From Jaapia argillacea MUCL 33604 (taxonomy: Eukaryota > Basidiomycota > Agaricomycetes > Jaapiales > Jaapiaceae): a stretch of DNA of 64,000 nucleotides. The notes under the pieces were generated by a model. That model had not been told where the DNA came from and ran no database searches. It was given only the letters and a program-made list of their open reading frames with translations. This document shows positions 11,996 through 25,869 of this stretch, in pieces (position 1 is the first letter of the stretch; the number at the start of each line of letters is the position of its first letter). Both the position numbers and the translations under genes were made by a program. The stretch lies in contig KL197711.1 of the NCBI GenBank assembly GCA_000697665.1, positions 1,236,761-1,300,760 of the forward strand, read 5' to 3'.

Positions 11996-12887
11996 CGTCG
12001 CTCAGACCTCCCCAGGACCCAGTTGTTCATTGGCGAACATGTCTATCGCGTCCCGCAGCTGGAATTACTTTCCTAATCATAATGCAGTTTTCCTATTAAG
12101 ATGGGGACGGGCCATCCCACCTCCGCCTTGCGTCGAGGAAGCTTCTCTAACCGTGTGTATGGCACAGCTCAAAATTATCTGGTTTGGGGATCGTTTCCGT
12201 GCTTCCAAAATACTCCTTGTCGGATCCATGGTCGCACCTCCGAATATCACGCTATTATCGGCCTGTATCCCAGCCCATCGTCATGGGTCGTATCGAATCG
12301 CGAGGAGCTCCGAGACTCATGGACGGCAATGCTCTGTGAATATGTACTGCTTGGCCAAGACGAGATTCGAGACTCCAGTCAGTGCTATGGCTTTTGGGTT
12401 TTCGGCCTCATGTGTGATGTCCTGGGAGATGTGCCGTTTTGGGGTGCTGTCTGAACTGCTCTGTGCCATCACACGGGCTATCTAATCTTTTGTTGGGCGC
12501 TTCTCGTGCCGGAGTCCAGTGTTTTCATCTGATCAGGGGGCCAATGCAGCGCCAACAAAGCCTTGTGCACTTTTGTGATTGTGATAATATGGAGGGTTTG
12601 GTCGCTCGCGTGGCTATTGACTGCTTCTTCACACATTGAAGCCTCGAGGTGATAATAGCGAGCAGCGATCGGGAGATTTGTGTGATTCCTGAAGGGGCGT
12701 CCTTCCTGTTTAGGAAAAAATCGGCGTCTTCTGCTCAGCCGAGACAGCGTATGGCCCTCGCTCGACGACGTTGTTCACCAGAGAAAGGGACCCATCCAAC
12801 AATTATAAATGCCCCCACCAGCCATGCAGTTCTGTCCTATCTTCCCCCCATCTTCCCCACTCTCCCCCCTCCTTCTATCCATCTCAC
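11996..12887. other. intergenic, no supported gene
   Basis: A 117-codon plus-strand frame at 12101-12454 exists but shows no domain and no plausible splice context. The right 150 bp is the promoter and CT-rich leader of the C2H2 gene. Confidence 0.4.
12804..12810 (+). promoter_or_regulatory. TATA box of the C2H2 gene
   Basis: TATAAAT about 80 bp before the ATG, followed by a cytosine-rich leader. Positional assignment only. Confidence 0.4.
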
Positions 12888-14057
12888 ATGGCTGCCCGAA
12901 CCGCAAACAACCGTCGAGAATCTCTCTTCCAGCTCTATGATAAACTCCAGCAGCATAGGGACGATGACGCGCTCTCCTGGCTTCAGGAAGGAGCCGCTGT
13001 CTTCGACGACAAACATGACCACCCCCATCAGTCAGGGTCACCTTTCTCCTCGTACTCCTACGCCCCTTCCGCCATCTCCCTCTCCCCTCCCAAGGACGAC
13101 AGCGACTCCGACAGCGATTCCAATGCCGATGGTTATTCACATCCAGATCAGTATACGCTAGGTACTGACCATGATTTTGACGGCTCTAAGGCCGAGTTGC
13201 TGGAACCGATCGATCTGTGAGTTTCCCCCAAGCCTTAGGCATCATTGACACTGACCCCCGGTGATAGATTCGAAGTCGAAAACTCCTTCGATTCCCAATA
13301 CGAGCCCGATTTTGATCTTAATCAGTCGGTGCTCACATCTCGTCCCTCCGATCCTTCTCCAATGAATGTGGCGAATGTCAACTACCGTTTCAACTTCGTA
13401 CCCGAGATGGTCCCTCCCGAGGAGAGGTACTCATCGAGGTCTTCGCGACCATCGCAAAAGATCCCCCTTCAATACGACGAATCCGATGCGGATGCAGATG
13501 GGGAGAGCACCGGCGACGCTACGGACGATGAGTACCTACCGTCCCCTCTCATTATTTCTCGGAAGAGGAGAGCACCATCCGATTTCTACGCACCTTCCTC
13601 CCCCGCTTCCACCTCCCATTCCACTTCCTTTACATCCTCTCCGTCACCGTCTATGGTTCGTCTGAAACGCCCACGTACCAACCCGGCACCCCGCAACACA
13701 CAGGCTTCCAGCTTCTCGGCGGCCCACCCCCCATTAAAACCCAACCCTTGGGCATGTCCTCATTGCCCCTGGATCCAACGAAATCGCCGCACCCCTGACC
13801 TCAAGCGTCACATCCGCACCCACTTCCATAATATCGAAGAACCCAAGTGGGTCTGTTGTGGAGTCCCTCTCGAGTTGGCCACCCAGTACGGTGTTCCTAC
13901 AGCTGCGGTCCACGTCAACTATCGCGGACGAGTTATGGTGGGAGGATGCTTCACTCCATTCTCGAGGAGGGATGCGCTGAAGAGACATTTGGGAAATACC
14001 AAGATACCCTGTGTCGGAAACATTGGAGCGAACTGGTTTGGAGACGAACAGTCGTAG
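12888..14057 (+). CDS. C2H2-type zinc finger protein, basidiomycete-specific regulator type
   Basis: Two exons (12888-13216, 13268-14057) give 372 aa. The first about 250 residues are disordered, Ser/Pro/Asp-rich, with acidic runs (DDSDSDSDSN, DESDADADGES) and basic patches (SRKRRAP, RLKRPRT) that may serve nuclear import. The C-terminus holds two zinc-binding units. The first is CPHCPWIQRNRR followed by LKRHIRTHF, a long-linker C-X2-C...H-X3-H. The second begins VCCGV and ends FSRRDALKRHLGNTKIPC, a variant ending H-X6-C. Proteins of this shape are common in agaricomycetes and annotated as transcription factors; the target genes are unknown. Confidence 0.8.
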
Positions 14058-14703
14058 CAGGTTCTTTCCGTGAAGACATCTGATTGTGAGTTCTCGTCCA
14101 CCCTGTCGGACCAAGCCAGTTCCCTGATTGTTTATCAGCTTCGTTGCGTTGCCCTCCACCCCTGTATCTATTACCCCTTTGCTTGTATCTCATTCTGTTA
14201 TCTTGTTTTGAACTGTGTACTCCGCTTTTCATCGGCTACTACTGGCTTCTGGGACTATCGTCGCTCCTATGCACTTGTTTAATCTTCGTATGCCCTCGTA
14301 CTTACCCCCGTACCCGTTTACGGCTTTTTTGTATCATTTTAATCATAAAATCGACAACTTTGTCCTGACTCTCGCCACGAAATCATTATCGTGAGACGTG
14401 AAAACTATTCCTTCATGGGCCGATCAAGGACTGATAACCTACTCGTACCGGCATTTATTCCAGCCGGTTATCAGTTTTTTGAAAGATGAGTCAATTGTTA
14501 TTCAAATACCGAAACTTGTTCCACAAAAGTCGAATGAATCAAGCGGTCAATAAAAGAACGGTATATGACTTATGGGATCATCCGTGGAGCAAACTTGGCA
14601 GCGGAGCAATGCGACATAAGGTGGTGACGAGGGTCGGCGAAGGGAGTATCACGACGATACTGAATCGCGATCAGCAAAAGACGAAGTGCCAGGGACTAAT
14701 AAT
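14058..14703. other. intergenic between convergent genes
   Basis: 3' flanks of the C2H2 gene and the SNIP1-like gene. Apart from a 9-bp inverted repeat followed by a T run at 14431-14480, nothing is recognised. Confidence 0.5.
14431..14480. repeat. inverted repeat with T run
   Basis: CTGATAACC (14431-14439) is matched exactly by GGTTATCAG (14466-14474), with CCGG also repeated inside both arms, and six T follow directly. It can form a hairpin and also presents two GATA cores facing each other. Confidence 0.5.
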
Positions 14704-15790
14704 TCAGGTGGCATCGTCATGCAGAAGAACATATTCTCGAGCGGATTCACCGAATTTGATTACTGTGTATCGGTCAGTGAAATGTATGGGAAGATGATAG
14801 TAACGTTACGCACCATCACCCGGTCGCAGCTCATAGTACCTGGATGTGGGGATTTGAGAGTCTCCCACAAAGGTCCCATTAGTTGACTCGAGGTCAATGA
14901 TGAATGGTCTAGGAAGTAAAGTCAATCGCCACACTCGTGCAAGTGTAAAAAGAAAGCTGACTTGATAGCCTGCTTCGACTCCCCATATTCATTCTTCTCC
15001 ACGACTTGTCGGTCTAATCACAGACCAGTTAAGCGGACGTCATTGATTGATTTCAAGGGAAAACACACATTGGATGACAGCGTGTTGCTTTGAACATGAA
15101 GGATGCTCCACAGGAATATCCGCCACAAGCCGGTCGCGGCCTATGAGATACGCACTCTGTCGGTGGATATGAAGCAGATCTTGCAGAACGGGACGACAAC
15201 TCAGGGATCGTCAGAAACCCAGGACTACGGAATTAAGTTTACTCACCAATTTGTTCACTCCCCTTGAAGACGTATAGACGCCAGCCAAGGGGTGGCTTCC
15301 TAGCTTCTGGAGGCTCGTGATACTTCAATACCGTGCTGGTCCCATCGGCATGCTGGATAGACTTGGTGGCAGCAGCCAGCAGCCCAGATGCGCCGAAGTT
15401 GGGTTTTGCCTTGTCCTTTTCCTTTTCGGCTTCTGATCCCGACGGAGAGCGTGAACGTGAAGCCCTGGGGCGGGAAGCGCGTGAGGGAGGTGATGCTGAA
15501 CGTCGAGAGGAAGCTTCTCTGTCTCTACGCCTGTCTCGGTCACTGTCATGCCGGCTTGGTGCCCCATCTCTACTGTAGTTCCCTCTCTCCTCCCCACGAG
15601 GCTTTCGATCCCGTTCCCTGTCCCGCATATCTCTCATTCGACGATCATCATCTCGCTGACGGTTTGGTGGTCGTCTGTCTTCGTCTCTCCTGTAGTCTCG
15701 CTCTCGACGATCGTTTCTCCGGGGAGGATAACGGTCGGCGTCATTTTCACTCCTGTCATTTCGGGCTGGTGGGTTTCGAGACGAGGACAT
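14704..15790 (-). CDS. PML1: SNIP1/Pml1-like FHA-domain protein (RES complex)
   Basis: Five exons (14704-14762, 14814-14908, 14962-15013, 15069-15179, 15247-15790) give 286 aa. The first about 120 residues are an Arg/Asp/Ser-rich RS-like region. Then comes the SNIP1 hallmark NFGASGLLAAATKS...VLKYHEPPEARKPPLGWRLYVFKG. An FHA domain follows: HIHRQSAYLIGRDRLVADIP, then HPSCSKQHAVIQYR, FIIDLESTNGTFVG, and a last strand ESAREYVLLHDD. SNIP1/Pml1 belongs to the RES complex of the activated spliceosome, which retains and helps splice pre-mRNA. One intron uses a weak GTCAGC donor. Confidence 0.92.
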
Positions 15791-17396
15791 TGCGAGCAAT
15801 GAAGAGCAGCGAGCAAGTTTGGGTGGAGACCCGAGGTACTAGCTCATGCGCACTGAACTCTCGCAAGTCGAAGTCTGTCGAAGTCAAGCACTCCCACGGT
15901 TTCCTACGGGTCTGTCACGTCACGCATCACGGAACCTCAGCGTGAAGGAATGTGTTCAACGTCAATGTGTTATGAGGCCCCGGGCGACTGCCATATATGT
16001 TTCTCCGCCAAAACCTCTGAAATCGGCCTCAAATATGCAAGGTTTAGGCCCTCAAATATGCAAAGTCGCAGAAGGGTGTCACGTTTGTCACCATATGTGA
16101 CGTATTTTGTCACGCATCCCCGACGCCTCTTTTCAAGGCTCTTGGACCGAATTTCGTCTCCTGCAGTCTAGTCAACGGTATGAAAATCAATGCAGTAGCT
16201 TCCGATACAGCTGTCTCGTAGTCTTGGGAAAGCTCCGAGCATTGCAGCTGCTGTAGATTCGGGGGCCTCTGGCATTTTGATCGTATCCCGACCCTCTTCA
16301 CCATTGGTTTTGCTTCATGGCAGGAGTGTCAGTGACTTGGAGGCGTGAATGACGCTTCGAGATCAAACCAGGTCTGGACCGGTGGACCTTGGACCATGCA
16401 ACCCTCAAATATGCTAATTTCGGAGAGGGTTTTGGGTCTTGAAGGCCAATTTCGCCCTCAAATATGCAGTTTACGGAGAAGAAAATGACCTATTTGGGGG
16501 CCTCAAATATGCTAATTCCGCAGAAACACATATGGCAGTCGCCCGGGGCCTGCGTTATGCCCTGCGATACTGTGTCGATCTCTATGCCTATCCTAGCACA
16601 TGTGACAGTGATAAGGCGAAAGGCCGCACATGCGGCAGAGCCCGCTACATGCTTAAGAATTGACACAACCTTCAAGGCATCGCATGTGCACACGCTAGCA
16701 AGCTTCTGGGATTGGTATTGGATTGTTTACAGGACTCATTACGCAAAGAAATACATGGGGAAGTCAGAGGAAGAACGAAGTATGGTGGTGCGTGCACAGA
16801 AGCAAGGAGAATGAAAGGAATAGCAGAACGAAAGGTTTACCAGTAGACAAACATGAATCTGACGTGCTCGGGTAATCCGGACATGGCCGCCCAATAGTGG
16901 AGACGAGGGGGGCATCAAGTGCCCATAGGTATTGAGCAATGGATGGAAGGATTCGAACCAACCAAGGTTGCAACTCCCGTGGTGCTAATTAGGGATCGTG
17001 GATGATCGCGCTGGCTCGTAAAGTCGATGGATAGGAGCAAGTGGGGTTGTTGGATGTCCAGAGGGATCTTGGCAGAATGCGTAAGATAAGGAGCCATGGA
17101 TGGAGACAGGAGCAGACATGCAGACATGGTGGGACAAAGGGATACAAGTTGGAAGGGAAGGTGAATTGCGACTTCAACGACGGCGAAAGCATTACAGGTT
17201 TTAGGGCTCCGACAATAAGCTACTGTAGTTTGACTGTAGTCACAAATAGTCACAGATTGATAAGCAGTCGAAAAATGGCGGAGAGCTCTGCGGACAATAC
17301 CTCACTACAAGACCCACTCCTAAAGTAGCGGGAATAAAAAAAAGTACAAAAACGGGGAGGAATTCGAGACAAACGTTTCGACTAAGAACAACGAAG
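15791..17396. other. 1.6 kb gap holding a miniature transposon
   Basis: Between the start of the SNIP1-like gene and the 3' end of a small membrane-protein gene. The left end has GTCACG-type words; the middle is the 577-bp transposon listed separately. The right 840 bp has several short frames on both strands with no support. Confidence 0.5.
15975..16551. mobile_element. non-autonomous hAT-like miniature DNA transposon (MITE)
   Basis: Terminal inverted repeats: the left end starts AGGCCCCGGGCGACTGCCAT and the right end is its reverse complement; over the outer 33 bp 31 positions agree. The flanks are GTGTTATG (15967-15974) and GCGTTATG (16552-16559), an 8-bp target-site duplication with one difference. 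An 8-bp duplication plus subterminal repeats is typical of the hAT superfamily. Inside are five same-direction copies of CCTCAAATATGC (from 16027, 16050, 16403, 16456, 16501). No transposase is encoded, so it would need an enzyme from elsewhere. Superfamily is inferred from duplication length and structure only. Confidence 0.8.
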
Positions 17397-18147
17397 TCAC
17401 GGCACTAACAACTCTCTACCGGGGCGACAGTTTCGAATGCATCGTCGTTTGACAGAGACAACGGAAGATCCAGGGATGGGAAGAGGCTTGACGTGAACCT
17501 TAATAGAAAATATATCGCCTCCAAGAATGCTTTGCAGGTCGAAAGGGTCGTGGCGTGGATCGTAGAATGGGTGTGTGGGGTTGACGCCCAGGGTCTCTGA
17601 GAGGTTGATAACGTGTATTGGGTTTGGCAATATTGCAAGAACTTTGATGTTATGGGACAGAAAAATAAGCTGCGTCCGGTGAAGGGAGTAAGTGAATCAT
17701 ACCTTTGGATTCCGATTCAGGCCAGGTAGCAACAGAGGGAAATCCCACAGTAGCTAATTGTGACATGTTTGCCAGCGCCAAGCCTCCTTCGCCGTCTGGC
17801 AAAGGACCTTGGAGGGGCGTAGCCATCAAATCCCTGCCGAGGGACCCCATATCAGCGAATGAGCGAATCAGCCAGATCAGAGAGATGAAGAACAAGACAG
17901 ATGTGATACGAAGTCGCGAGGGCGCATGTGGTGATGTTTCAATTTGTTTCACGGCGAAAGAGTGCGGCTCGCTGACTTCACGGAGGTCTCTGAGTTTCGG
18001 TGGTGTGGATGCTGATTTATTCCTCGGCGATACCTGATGTGCAAACCCGTGCTCCAGGACACGACTCAGGTCTCCACAGCTTCTCCCTGACCGCGATGTC
18101 TCCCCTTCCACTCTTCCGTATGCCGCAGTGGTTGGGAGAATCGACAT
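17397..18147 (-). CDS. hypothetical single-pass membrane protein
   Basis: Two exons (17397-17641, 17703-18147) give 229 aa. I do not recognise the family. The first about 78 residues are polar and basic. One hydrophobic helix follows (about 80-97, RITSVLFFISLIWLIRSF). The rest contains one N-X-S site before the intron and another after it (ANMSQ, INLSE). A basic N-terminus before a single helix suggests type II orientation with the C-terminal 130 residues in the lumen or outside. The gene lies 287 bp downstream of the flavoenzyme gene, same strand. The 61-nt intron keeps frame; coding status rests on this join and on length. Confidence 0.5.
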
Positions 18148-18434
18148 GATTCCAGTGGAGGTCCGACGTCCAGGATATGTTGGGGGGATAGTGACTGGGG
18201 TTTGGCGGTTGACGGAGTCACCGTAAAGTAGAAAATGGGTCTGAGTTCAAGTGACGGAAGTTTAAGATCAAACATTTTGAACTCCAAGAAGCATACATCA
18301 TTTTAGGCAAGTCGATGACCAAATTTAGCCATGCTTGTTGAGGATGGTCGCTCCACGAAAGATCATGTCCCAAATGATGCAACGGCATGAACAAGAGAAC
18401 CACAAAGTCAAGGCGGCCAAAACTCGTATTCCCG

Positions 18435-20895
<2,461 letters not shown>

Positions 20896-22442
20896 TTCAG
20901 AGATTTAAAGATGGGCGCTGGGAACGACTGGGCGGCCGGTCAATCGCAGTGTAGACGAGATATGGCAAAGTGGTAAGAGAAGGATTGACGAGCCTGCTGC
21001 ATGAAAGGTTCTGAGGAGTGGGGAAGCCGAGGACTATATTTGGGTGAAGTTGGGGTGAAGTATAACTTTAGTGCAACGTTAGCGGAGGTAGATCGCCCGA
21101 GACGAGAGGCGATCGCGAGACCCACGCTCAATCCCGAAGACCAACGCCCTGTGCGGAATCTCACACGTACCAACTGGACATGTAAGTTAAGAGCAAATGA
21201 CTTTCATGGCTCTAGATCTAAGTTGCGCAAGCTTTTGATTCCAACAGCTGTGCCTCGATCCCTCGATCGAGGGGAGGCTGCGGTCGTACTATTATTTTCG
21301 AGGGCACTTCTACGAGTGGTAATGACGGAGGAGGTCACAGGTGATGCTCGGAAGTTGGGAGCACCGTTTTCTGAAGCTGAGCTTCGCTAGTGACTTCCAG
21401 AGGGTAATCACCCAATCTAGAAATGGTAGTTATTATCTCGAGCTCTCACGAGAGGGTCAGTTTATCACAGGCGTTGAACAGGGGGACACAAAGCTCGAAG
21501 GTGATCAAGTGGATCGTTCGATAAAGCCTCCTTCGCTGGAAACAAAGCAAAGATCCGCGGTGATAAAAGGGTGGGCGGCCATGTGGAATGGTTCCACAGT
21601 AAGATGTGGAAAACGTGCGCTCCGCCGCCCAGGTTGGCGCCCACGAAGGTAGAGTTCTCTGATTCATCAGAAAAATATCTGGAGTAGGTTAGGGCGGCGG
21701 TGATTGAATGAAACGCGTGAAAAGAGTCCGAACTGCAAAAGAGACCAGAGCAATACTTACGTTGAGCACGAGCATCCAAGACGGAGGATAGCATTTTGGA
21801 TTTGGATTCAATCACCCACGCGACGCAAATGATATGGACCTCGGAAGGACAACTCCGATCTGGTTTGAGGTACCGCATATTCTTGTTCCCGACGATTTCA
21901 GAATTGAAAACTCTTCCTCGTGATCGTCCAAAAGACTCCGAAGGCAGATAACCACAGGTTAGGTTCGCTACAACATCATAGTCCACAGAAAATGTGATTG
22001 CCTTGAGGGGGTCGATCCCGATGTGGAATGCTTGCAGGTGCCATGCTCTCGACCGCGAGACTTCGACCCTTCGTCGGAAAGGGCAGCTTGGGAAGGTTGT
22101 AGTGGTAACGAGCAAGCAGTTTTGAGAGCGTCCGCGAAATCCCCTCAAAGTTTGTCAAAAAAAACATGGCTATGACATTCGAAGGTTTCCTATTTGGGCA
22201 CATCCTGCAGTCTTTGAAATTGGGTCGACAAGGCCAAAGCGATATGCAACACTGAGAACACTCGTTTCCCGCCCGAACTCAGCGGCAGAGCATTCTCTGG
22301 GTCATCCTTTTCCATGTTAACACAGCTAATCATATGATAGCTGCTCGGCTGTTGGGCCATCCTCCGTCCCGATTTCTTGTGAACAGTAAAATACTGCAAG
22401 CACCGCTCATTTCGCTCATCTTGTCAAGCTCTGCACCCGAGC
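20896..22442. other. 1.5 kb divergent gap without a firm gene
   Basis: Lies between the flavoenzyme start and the Zn2Cys6 gene start, which face away from each other. A 227-codon minus frame (21465-22148) and a 69-codon minus frame (22190-22399) occur here. Neither shows a domain, and composition does not set them apart. The interval may simply be two promoters. Confidence 0.4.
21465..22148 (-). CDS. doubtful 227-codon open frame
   Basis: The longest uninterrupted frame in an otherwise empty divergent interval. The translation (MRGFRGRSQNCLLVTTTTF...) shows no signal peptide, domain or repeat that I know. Neighbouring genes average several introns each, so a 684-base intronless frame without homology is weak evidence. 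Listed so that it can be checked; chance or a decayed gene are equally likely. Confidence 0.15.
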   Translation of the reverse strand: MRGFRGRSQNCLLVTTTTFPSCPFRRRVEVSRSRAWHLQAFHIGIDPLKAITFSVDYDVVANLTCGYLPSESFGRSRGRVFNSEIVGNKNMRYLKPDRSCPSEVHIICVAWVIESKSKMLSSVLDARAQRKYCSGLFCSSDSFHAFHSITAALTYSRYFSDESENSTFVGANLGGGAHVFHILLWNHSTWPPTLLSPRIFALFPAKEALSNDPLDHLRALCPPVQRL

Positions 22443-25400
22443 ATGTCGGGGAACATCCCTTTTACTCTCGCTGATGATCCCGGCTCCTCATCTCTTTTGG
22501 GTCTACGACGGCAGCTTAGACCACTCCAAGCTGGCGGCCCCGAGCACTATCCCGCTGCCGGTCCGTCGTCATCGACCCACAGCAATGGCGCGCTTCGCGA
22601 TGGCCTCACTGTCCCACAAGCCTCGACAGTTTCACCTTCGGACTCCGTTGCATCTGCTAGGACGCTGCATGATTCAGATGGCAGCTCCCCTAAAACAGAG
22701 TCAGTGTCGAAGTCTCGGAAGTCTCGTAGGGAGAAGCCACACATCGAGCTTGCCCCCGACCAGCCACCAACAACCCAGGGTAAGCCCAGACAGCGAGTCT
22801 TTGTAGCTTGTGTGCAATGGTGAGCTTTCAGCATCGATGTTCGGAAGGTCAACTAACCCTTTGTCCTAACTGATGTCCATACACAGCAGAAGCCGAAAGA
22901 TACGATGCGACGGAGCCAAACCCATCTGCCATAACTGCTCAAAACGTCCAGATTCCCTCGTTTGCTCCTATGACTCGGCACCTAAACGTCGGGGACCCGA
23001 CAAGACACCTGGTGCACGTCAACGGACAGTGAGAGGTTCTTCTGAGGACGCACCTGATGAGAAGAAAGGGCGTCGCAGACGTCGAAGTTCACACAGTACT
23101 CCTCGAGAGACTGTTGACGGCTCTGCTTATCATCGCGGCTCTAACCCTACTTCCATCGTGCCCCCGTCTGTCCCAGTGCTTCCTGTGGTCGACCCGTTAG
23201 GTTTTCACAAACCGAGGGATCTTCAGCTCCCCATTAGCGCTTCACGCTCCCTGTCACTTTCCTCACACCATTCCATTGGACATGGTGACGCGTCATATTC
23301 CGAACGTCCCTTCTACGGCGACCCTCAGGTAATGTTTCCCCACACTGCAATTCTCCGCGAGTTTAGTTGACATTCCTACACAGTTGAACCCCGACAACGA
23401 GCGTCCACCTTCTTGGGGGATCCAACTTTCTGATGGCGACGATCGTTACGACCCTCATCCCTCGGGGTCATATATCGCTGAAGTTGAAACCGACAACCAA
23501 GAAGATGATCGAAACCTACCGATCATTGCGTCAGAGCCATCCCTTTCCTTCGTTCGAAAGACATGGTGGGACTCCTTACTTTACCTTTACAACACGGACC
23601 CCACCGACGACCAACTCCACATACTCACCATCACCTCTCCCGCTCGGGACTCCGCCGCTCGCCAAATCACATCGGATCTTCGTTCTCTATTTCAAACGAC
23701 GCACTACTGGTTTTCCTTCTTCAACGTCCCGAGATTTTTCAGCAACTTTCTCAATACTGAGACACGAGCAAACATGCAGCCAAGTCTGATATTGGGTGCA
23801 CTAGCCGTCTCAACCTTCCTCCAGAGTTCCGAGATCGGATTGGGTGAAGCGGGTAGGGAGAGGGCTTTAAGATTGAGGGATCAGGCCCAAGGTGCTCTTG
23901 AGGCAAGTTATAATGCTCAATGGATCGACGAAGGCCTTGCTCAAGCTGCATGGGTGAGTTAGGATCTTCACTTTCACGAGAGTCAAGATTTGGCATGGTT
24001 CTGATCTTTATACCGTCTAGCTGATCGCCTTCTTCGAAGTGTGCGCCCACCGCCACCATTCCACTCATCGAGCTGTTTCATCCATGACCATGCTCGATTC
24101 CATCATACGGGGTCTGTCTCTGACCTTTCTTGATGCTGACGATCCCCAAGCATCACTTTTCGCGCCTCGTACCGTCCCATCTGTTACCTGTGCGAAGACC
24201 GGGAACCATTGGATGGCATCCAGTGCCCAGCATCACTCTCTGCCGTCCTTTGACCCATCCACCCATCACTCGCCGTCGACACACCGTGCTCCTGGAGCTT
24301 CACCGTCAGACGGCTGCACCTGCTTGTATATGTCATTGGGAAAAAATTGGCCTCATGCTCTTGAACACACTCCGCTCTGGCTCTCAACACCGACATGGGA
24401 TCCAGAGTGGTCGGACGCTGAAATACGAAAAGAAGAGTGCCGTCGGTTGTGCTGGAGTACAGTATTTTTGGCTGCGGGCCACAGCTCCTATAGCTGGGCG
24501 GATCGATCCCAAGGTTTGGACCTTTTTGTGATCGATCCCGCAAATGTGGGTACCCCCCTTCTCTTCACGGGTGTAGCTAATGTCGTTGGATCAGTATGCG
24601 CTGCTTTTACCTGGAGAATCCCTGGCAAGGTCATCTTTCTTTGCCCCTTTCCATCCTGGCAAAGAGTCTGTGTGGGCGTTGTACATCCGTATCATGCTTC
24701 TATGGCACAGTTGTCTTCGCATGCGCTGCGATCATTCGGTTGGGAATGACCAGAAAGCCCAGTTTGCAATGACGGCCTGGCTGGAAACTGACTTCATCGA
24801 GGAAGCACTCGACCGACATACGTGTGATATGGAGAGAGCCTTTCTCTTCCAGGGGCGCGAGTATCTGTTCAAGTGAGTGGAGTACTCATTCTTGGGAATC
24901 CCTCTCATCTTCGTAATCTCAGCATTCGAATGTGCATCTCCCACGAATTCAAACGTTATATGCCTGGTGCCGCTGCGTAAGTCCATCGAAATTGCGTATA
25001 TATATCCTCCTAATCCCTGTTTCAAGCGATTTTAACGGTGTCTTCCACCGCAGGAAGGCAGAAGAGTGGCGTAAGTAGTATCCCTCCTCGCCCGGATCAT
25101 TTTGCTCATCGTTTCCGAATTTTCTAGTGTCACAGCAGAAGTCTGTTGCGCAGCGTGTAATGCAGGGGCTCTCCAGGGTCACTGGTCAAGCGAACAATTT
25201 TCTGGCAAGAAGACCATTCTTCGTGTTCTGGTTTATGTCACAAGTCGCTCGGTCCGTTCTCATTGTTTGGTTCTTGGGTGACTGCCCTCTAATAAGATGC
25301 TCAGAATTCTTTCGCTGTGGTCGTGTGACCACAGCTTTACCGATGCGCTCGATGTTGCGAAAGCTCTTCTCATGCCCATTGATTACCTGACGGCACTATG

Positions 25401-25591
25401 GCCGTGCAAAGGTGACTACGCCCGATTTTTCCGAAGACTGGATGTTGATTAGATTGAATCCAGAGCAACGCAATCGTTACCAAACTCTCCGCGAACAATT
25501 GACGAACGCATGCTACATGGCGGGCTTGCCTCCCCCACCTCCACTTACTTTGGTTCTGCCATCTCGGGATAGGCTTGGGTCCATTATCTGA
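22443..25591 (+). CDS. Zn2Cys6 fungal transcription factor
   Basis: Ten exons (22443-22819, 22887-23328, 23384-23953, 24021-24545, 24595-24872, 24923-24976, 25054-25070, 25128-25251, 25305-25411, 25464-25591) give 873 aa. After a 124-residue disordered leader comes the binuclear zinc cluster, spacing C-X2-C-X6-C-X6-C-X2-C-X8-C, reading CVQCRSRKIRCDGAKPICHNC in two exons. A basic linker (KKGRRRRRSS) follows. The middle is the fungal-specific regulator domain, recognisable from WWDSLLYLY, THYWFSFFNVPRFF and IRKEECRRLCWS. The first intron splits the cluster after its second Cys begins. Target genes are unknown. The gene is divergent from the flavoenzyme 1.5 kb away, so a regulatory link is possible but unproven. 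Confidence 0.88.
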
Positions 25592-25869
25592 CGATTTCTT
25601 CGTATGTGTGTACATCACACTAGTGACACCATGACGGACGCCACTTTGAAGTTTGAACACTTGCTTGGTTGTACATTACAATACCCAACATCTTGTAGAC
25701 ACTGCAAACTGTACCCTAAGTATCTAGCTATCTATTTTTGGCCTGCAGAACTATTCCACCTGGATCGTACGCTTGATCTCTCCTGCGACGCACGCCAAAT
25801 TTGGCCATTTGTGGCACCAACCTAGAGGACACCACCTGTAGCCGATCCACCTTGCACTTGACTCCCGAC

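Noticed and set aside
12101-12454. 117-codon plus-strand frame after mS41
   Set aside because: No domain, no introns, lies where the 3' flank of mS41 is expected.
16940-17010. tRNA-like stretch on the minus strand with a GGTTCGAATCC T-loop
   Set aside because: The T stem has two mismatches and no partner for the acceptor end exists upstream, so no cloverleaf forms.
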